Source of the DNA: Porphyromonas canoris
Lineage (GTDB): Bacteria; Bacteroidota; Bacteroidia; Bacteroidales; Porphyromonadaceae
Direction of reading: 5' to 3'
Length of the DNA: 64,000 bases
NCBI RefSeq assembly: GCF_000769115.1
Contig: NZ_JQZV01000006.1
Location: forward strand, 159,038 to 223,037
Part shown: one piece after another, positions 62,728 to 64,000 of the stretch
Position numbering within the stretch: position 1 is the stretch's first letter
Layout of the letters: every line of letters begins with the position of its first letter
Position numbers and translations under genes: made by a program
Notes under the pieces: model-generated
The model's database searches: none
Told to the model about the DNA's origin: nothing
What the model saw: the letters and a program-made list of their open reading frames with translations, nothing else

Positions 62728-63213
62728 ATGGGAGTGAACATAAGGGTAGGATTCGGGTACGACATTCACAGGCTTGTCCCGGATAGAGATCTTATCATCG
62801 GAGGAGTTCGCATACCTCATTCGATCGGACTTTTAGGGCATTCCGATGCGGATGTTCTCCTTCATGCCATCTCCGATGCGCTTTTGGGGGCGGCAAACCT
62901 AAGGGACATCGGCTATCATTTTCCCGATACAGACCCGAAGTACAAAGGGGCAGACAGTCTCTTTTTGCTCGGAGAGGTCGCAGCCCTTCTCAAGGAGAAA
63001 GGATACGCCATAGGCAATATAGACTCCACCATTATAGCTCAAGCTCCGAAGATGAACCCTCATATCCCGGAGATGCAAGCCAATATATCAAGAGTCCTGA
63101 ATATCCCCCAAGAAGATATTTCGATCAAGGCAACCACTCACGAAAGGCTCGATGCCACAGGGAACGAGGAGGGTATTGCCGCCATGGCTACGGCTCTTAT
63201 ATATAGGGACTAA
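62728..63213 (+). CDS. ispF: 2-C-methyl-D-erythritol 2,4-cyclodiphosphate synthase
   Basis: A 161-residue IspF of the MEP isoprenoid pathway, starting [16 protein letters not shown] at 62728; the 24 codons upstream overlap porV. The zinc ligands lie in GYDIHRL (DxH) and in [16 protein letters not shown]; the CDP-binding [16 protein letters not shown] and the C-terminal [18 protein letters not shown] are complete. It follows porV by 34 bases, an order I recall from P. gingivalis. Confidence 0.96.
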   Translation: MGVNIRVGFGYDIHRLVPDRDLIIGGVRIPHSIGLLGHSDADVLLHAISDALLGAANLRDIGYHFPDTDPKYKGADSLFLLGEVAALLKEKGYAIGNIDSTIIAQAPKMNPHIPEMQANISRVLNIPQEDISIKATTHERLDATGNEEGIAAMATALIYRD

Positions 63214-63229
63214 GGTATGGAAGAGCCTA

Positions 63230-63260
63230 TTGTCGCTCTCCGCTTTTTTCACTACTTTTG
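63230..63260 (+). promoter_or_regulatory. Promoter of the transaldolase gene
   Basis: TTG at 63230-63232 and TACTTTTG at 63253-63260 with 20 bases between, a full match to the Bacteroidota consensus, 30 bases before the ATG at 63290. Confidence 0.65.
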
Positions 63261-63289
63261 AACAGAACATTATATCAATCCATTTATAT

Positions 63290-63946
63290 ATGAAGTTTTT
63301 TGTAGATACAGCGAATCTGAACGAGATCAAGAGAGCCCACGAACTTGGTATTTTGGATGGGGTTACTACCAATCCGTCCCTGATGGCAAAAGAGGGAATC
63401 TCCGGAAAAGATGCTGTCATGAAACATTACAAGGCTATCTGCGACATAGTGGAAGACAAGGTTAGCGCCGAAGTTCTCTCTACTACATACGAAGAGATGA
63501 TGGCAGAAGCCGAAGAGCTTATTGCGATATGTCCGGAAAAGATTGTCATCAAAGTTCCCATTATTAAGGATGGATTAAGAGTGATCAAGGAGCTGACAGA
63601 AAAAGGTATCAGAACCAACTGCACTCTTATATTCTCTCCGGCACAAGCGCTTTTGGCGGCAAAAGCAGGAGCTACCTATGTATCTCCATTCTTGGGACGC
63701 TTGGACGATATTAGTCAGGATGGGCTTAATCTTATAGAAGATATTCGTGTGATCTTTGACAACTACGGATACACTACTGAGATTTTGGCGGCTTCCATCC
63801 GTTCTCCGCTGCATATAACACTTTGTGCAAAGATCGGTGCGGATGTCATTACATCGCCTTTGGACTCTATTCTGAAGTTGCTCAATCATCCTCTTACCGA
63901 TACCGGCTTGGCAAAGTTTATCCAAGACTCGAAACAGCTGGTTTAG
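63290..63946 (+). CDS. Fructose-6-phosphate aldolase / small transaldolase
   Basis: A 218-residue TalC/FSA-type protein starting [18 protein letters not shown]; the frame upstream to 63152 overlaps ispF and precedes the promoter. [13 protein letters not shown], the Schiff-base Lys in [11 protein letters not shown] (about 85), [30 protein letters not shown] and AASIRSPLH are the family set. It transfers dihydroxyacetone units in the non-oxidative pentose phosphate pathway. The last 54 bases of the window after its stop contain no gene. Confidence 0.93.
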   Translation: MKFFVDTANLNEIKRAHELGILDGVTTNPSLMAKEGISGKDAVMKHYKAICDIVEDKVSAEVLSTTYEEMMAEAEELIAICPEKIVIKVPIIKDGLRVIKELTEKGIRTNCTLIFSPAQALLAAKAGATYVSPFLGRLDDISQDGLNLIEDIRVIFDNYGYTTEILAASIRSPLHITLCAKIGADVITSPLDSILKLLNHPLTDTGLAKFIQDSKQLV

Positions 63947-64000
63947 TTCGGCAGAATTATTTTAGGAACAAGGAAGAAGACCGATGTGCTTTTGGAGGAG

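Noticed and set aside
1..64000. tRNA or rRNA genes
   Set aside because: No cloverleaf with a GTTCRA T-arm or conserved rRNA segment was noticed by eye; a tRNAscan run would be decisive.

Overview
The window is a 64 kb stretch of a Bacteroidota chromosome, most likely order Bacteroidales and close to Porphyromonas. The evidence is: many promoters with the Bacteroidota -7 element TAnnTTTG; a PorV-type protein of the type IX secretion system directly followed by ispF, the order I recall for P. gingivalis; Bacteroidota-typical families (DUF4139, DUF4105, DUF4494, a SpmA/SpmB fusion, an LptE-like lipoprotein next to secG); and no rRNA or tRNA gene that I could see. Species cannot be fixed from the sequence alone.

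Layout. 1-6020: end of prfC, dps, then a minus-strand operon running HAD phosphatase, acyltransferase, omega-amidase-like nitrilase, SpmAB-like membrane protein, murI. 6092-11036: DUF4139 protein divergent from an outer-membrane beta-barrel receptor and a methyltransferase-like remnant. 11854-16958: a set of exported proteins (TPM domain, beta-repeat protein, three lipoproteins, one DUF6935-like protein). 17240-24959: rsmF-like methyltransferase, DUF4105 protein, a catalytically altered alkaline-phosphatase-fold protein and secA. 25863-30941: purL and lpdA. 31739-37742: yicC, gmk, nadD, xerD, an AAA+ regulator, lptE-like, a TPR-like gene and secG. 37882-44422: aguA and aguB (putrescine), glgB, a 2-hydroxyacid dehydrogenase, tsaD and the CinA C-terminal amidase. 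44933-51044 (minus): rlmH, yggS, DUF4494, pncA-like, acyltransferase, ddl, rluD, PASTA protein. 51256-57307: slyD, a membrane-tethered exonuclease-like gene, an M3 peptidase, a lipoprotein and rpsF-rpsR-rplI. 57664-63946: YidE/AspT-type transporter, rex, a FAH-like pseudoenzyme, a formate/nitrite channel, porV, ispF and a small transaldolase.

The main discovery candidate is a family of four dispersed non-coding elements, at 11111-11654, 25106-25649 (inverted), 31100-31642 and 52064-52608. They are 543-545 bp long, bounded by an 11-bp terminal inverted repeat (ATTTTTATATA / TATATAAAAAT), and share a core holding octamers AACACGTT / AACGTGTT at 22-22-21 bp spacing that can also fold as hairpins. 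Reading frames are not conserved, so it looks like a MITE-type or structured regulatory element. Other points of interest are three proteins that have lost the catalytic residues of their families, a GAFTGA-altered sigma-54-type AAA+ protein, a 21-bp-phased TTGATTT array at 44531-44635, and a possible S6:S18 leader hairpin before rpsF.
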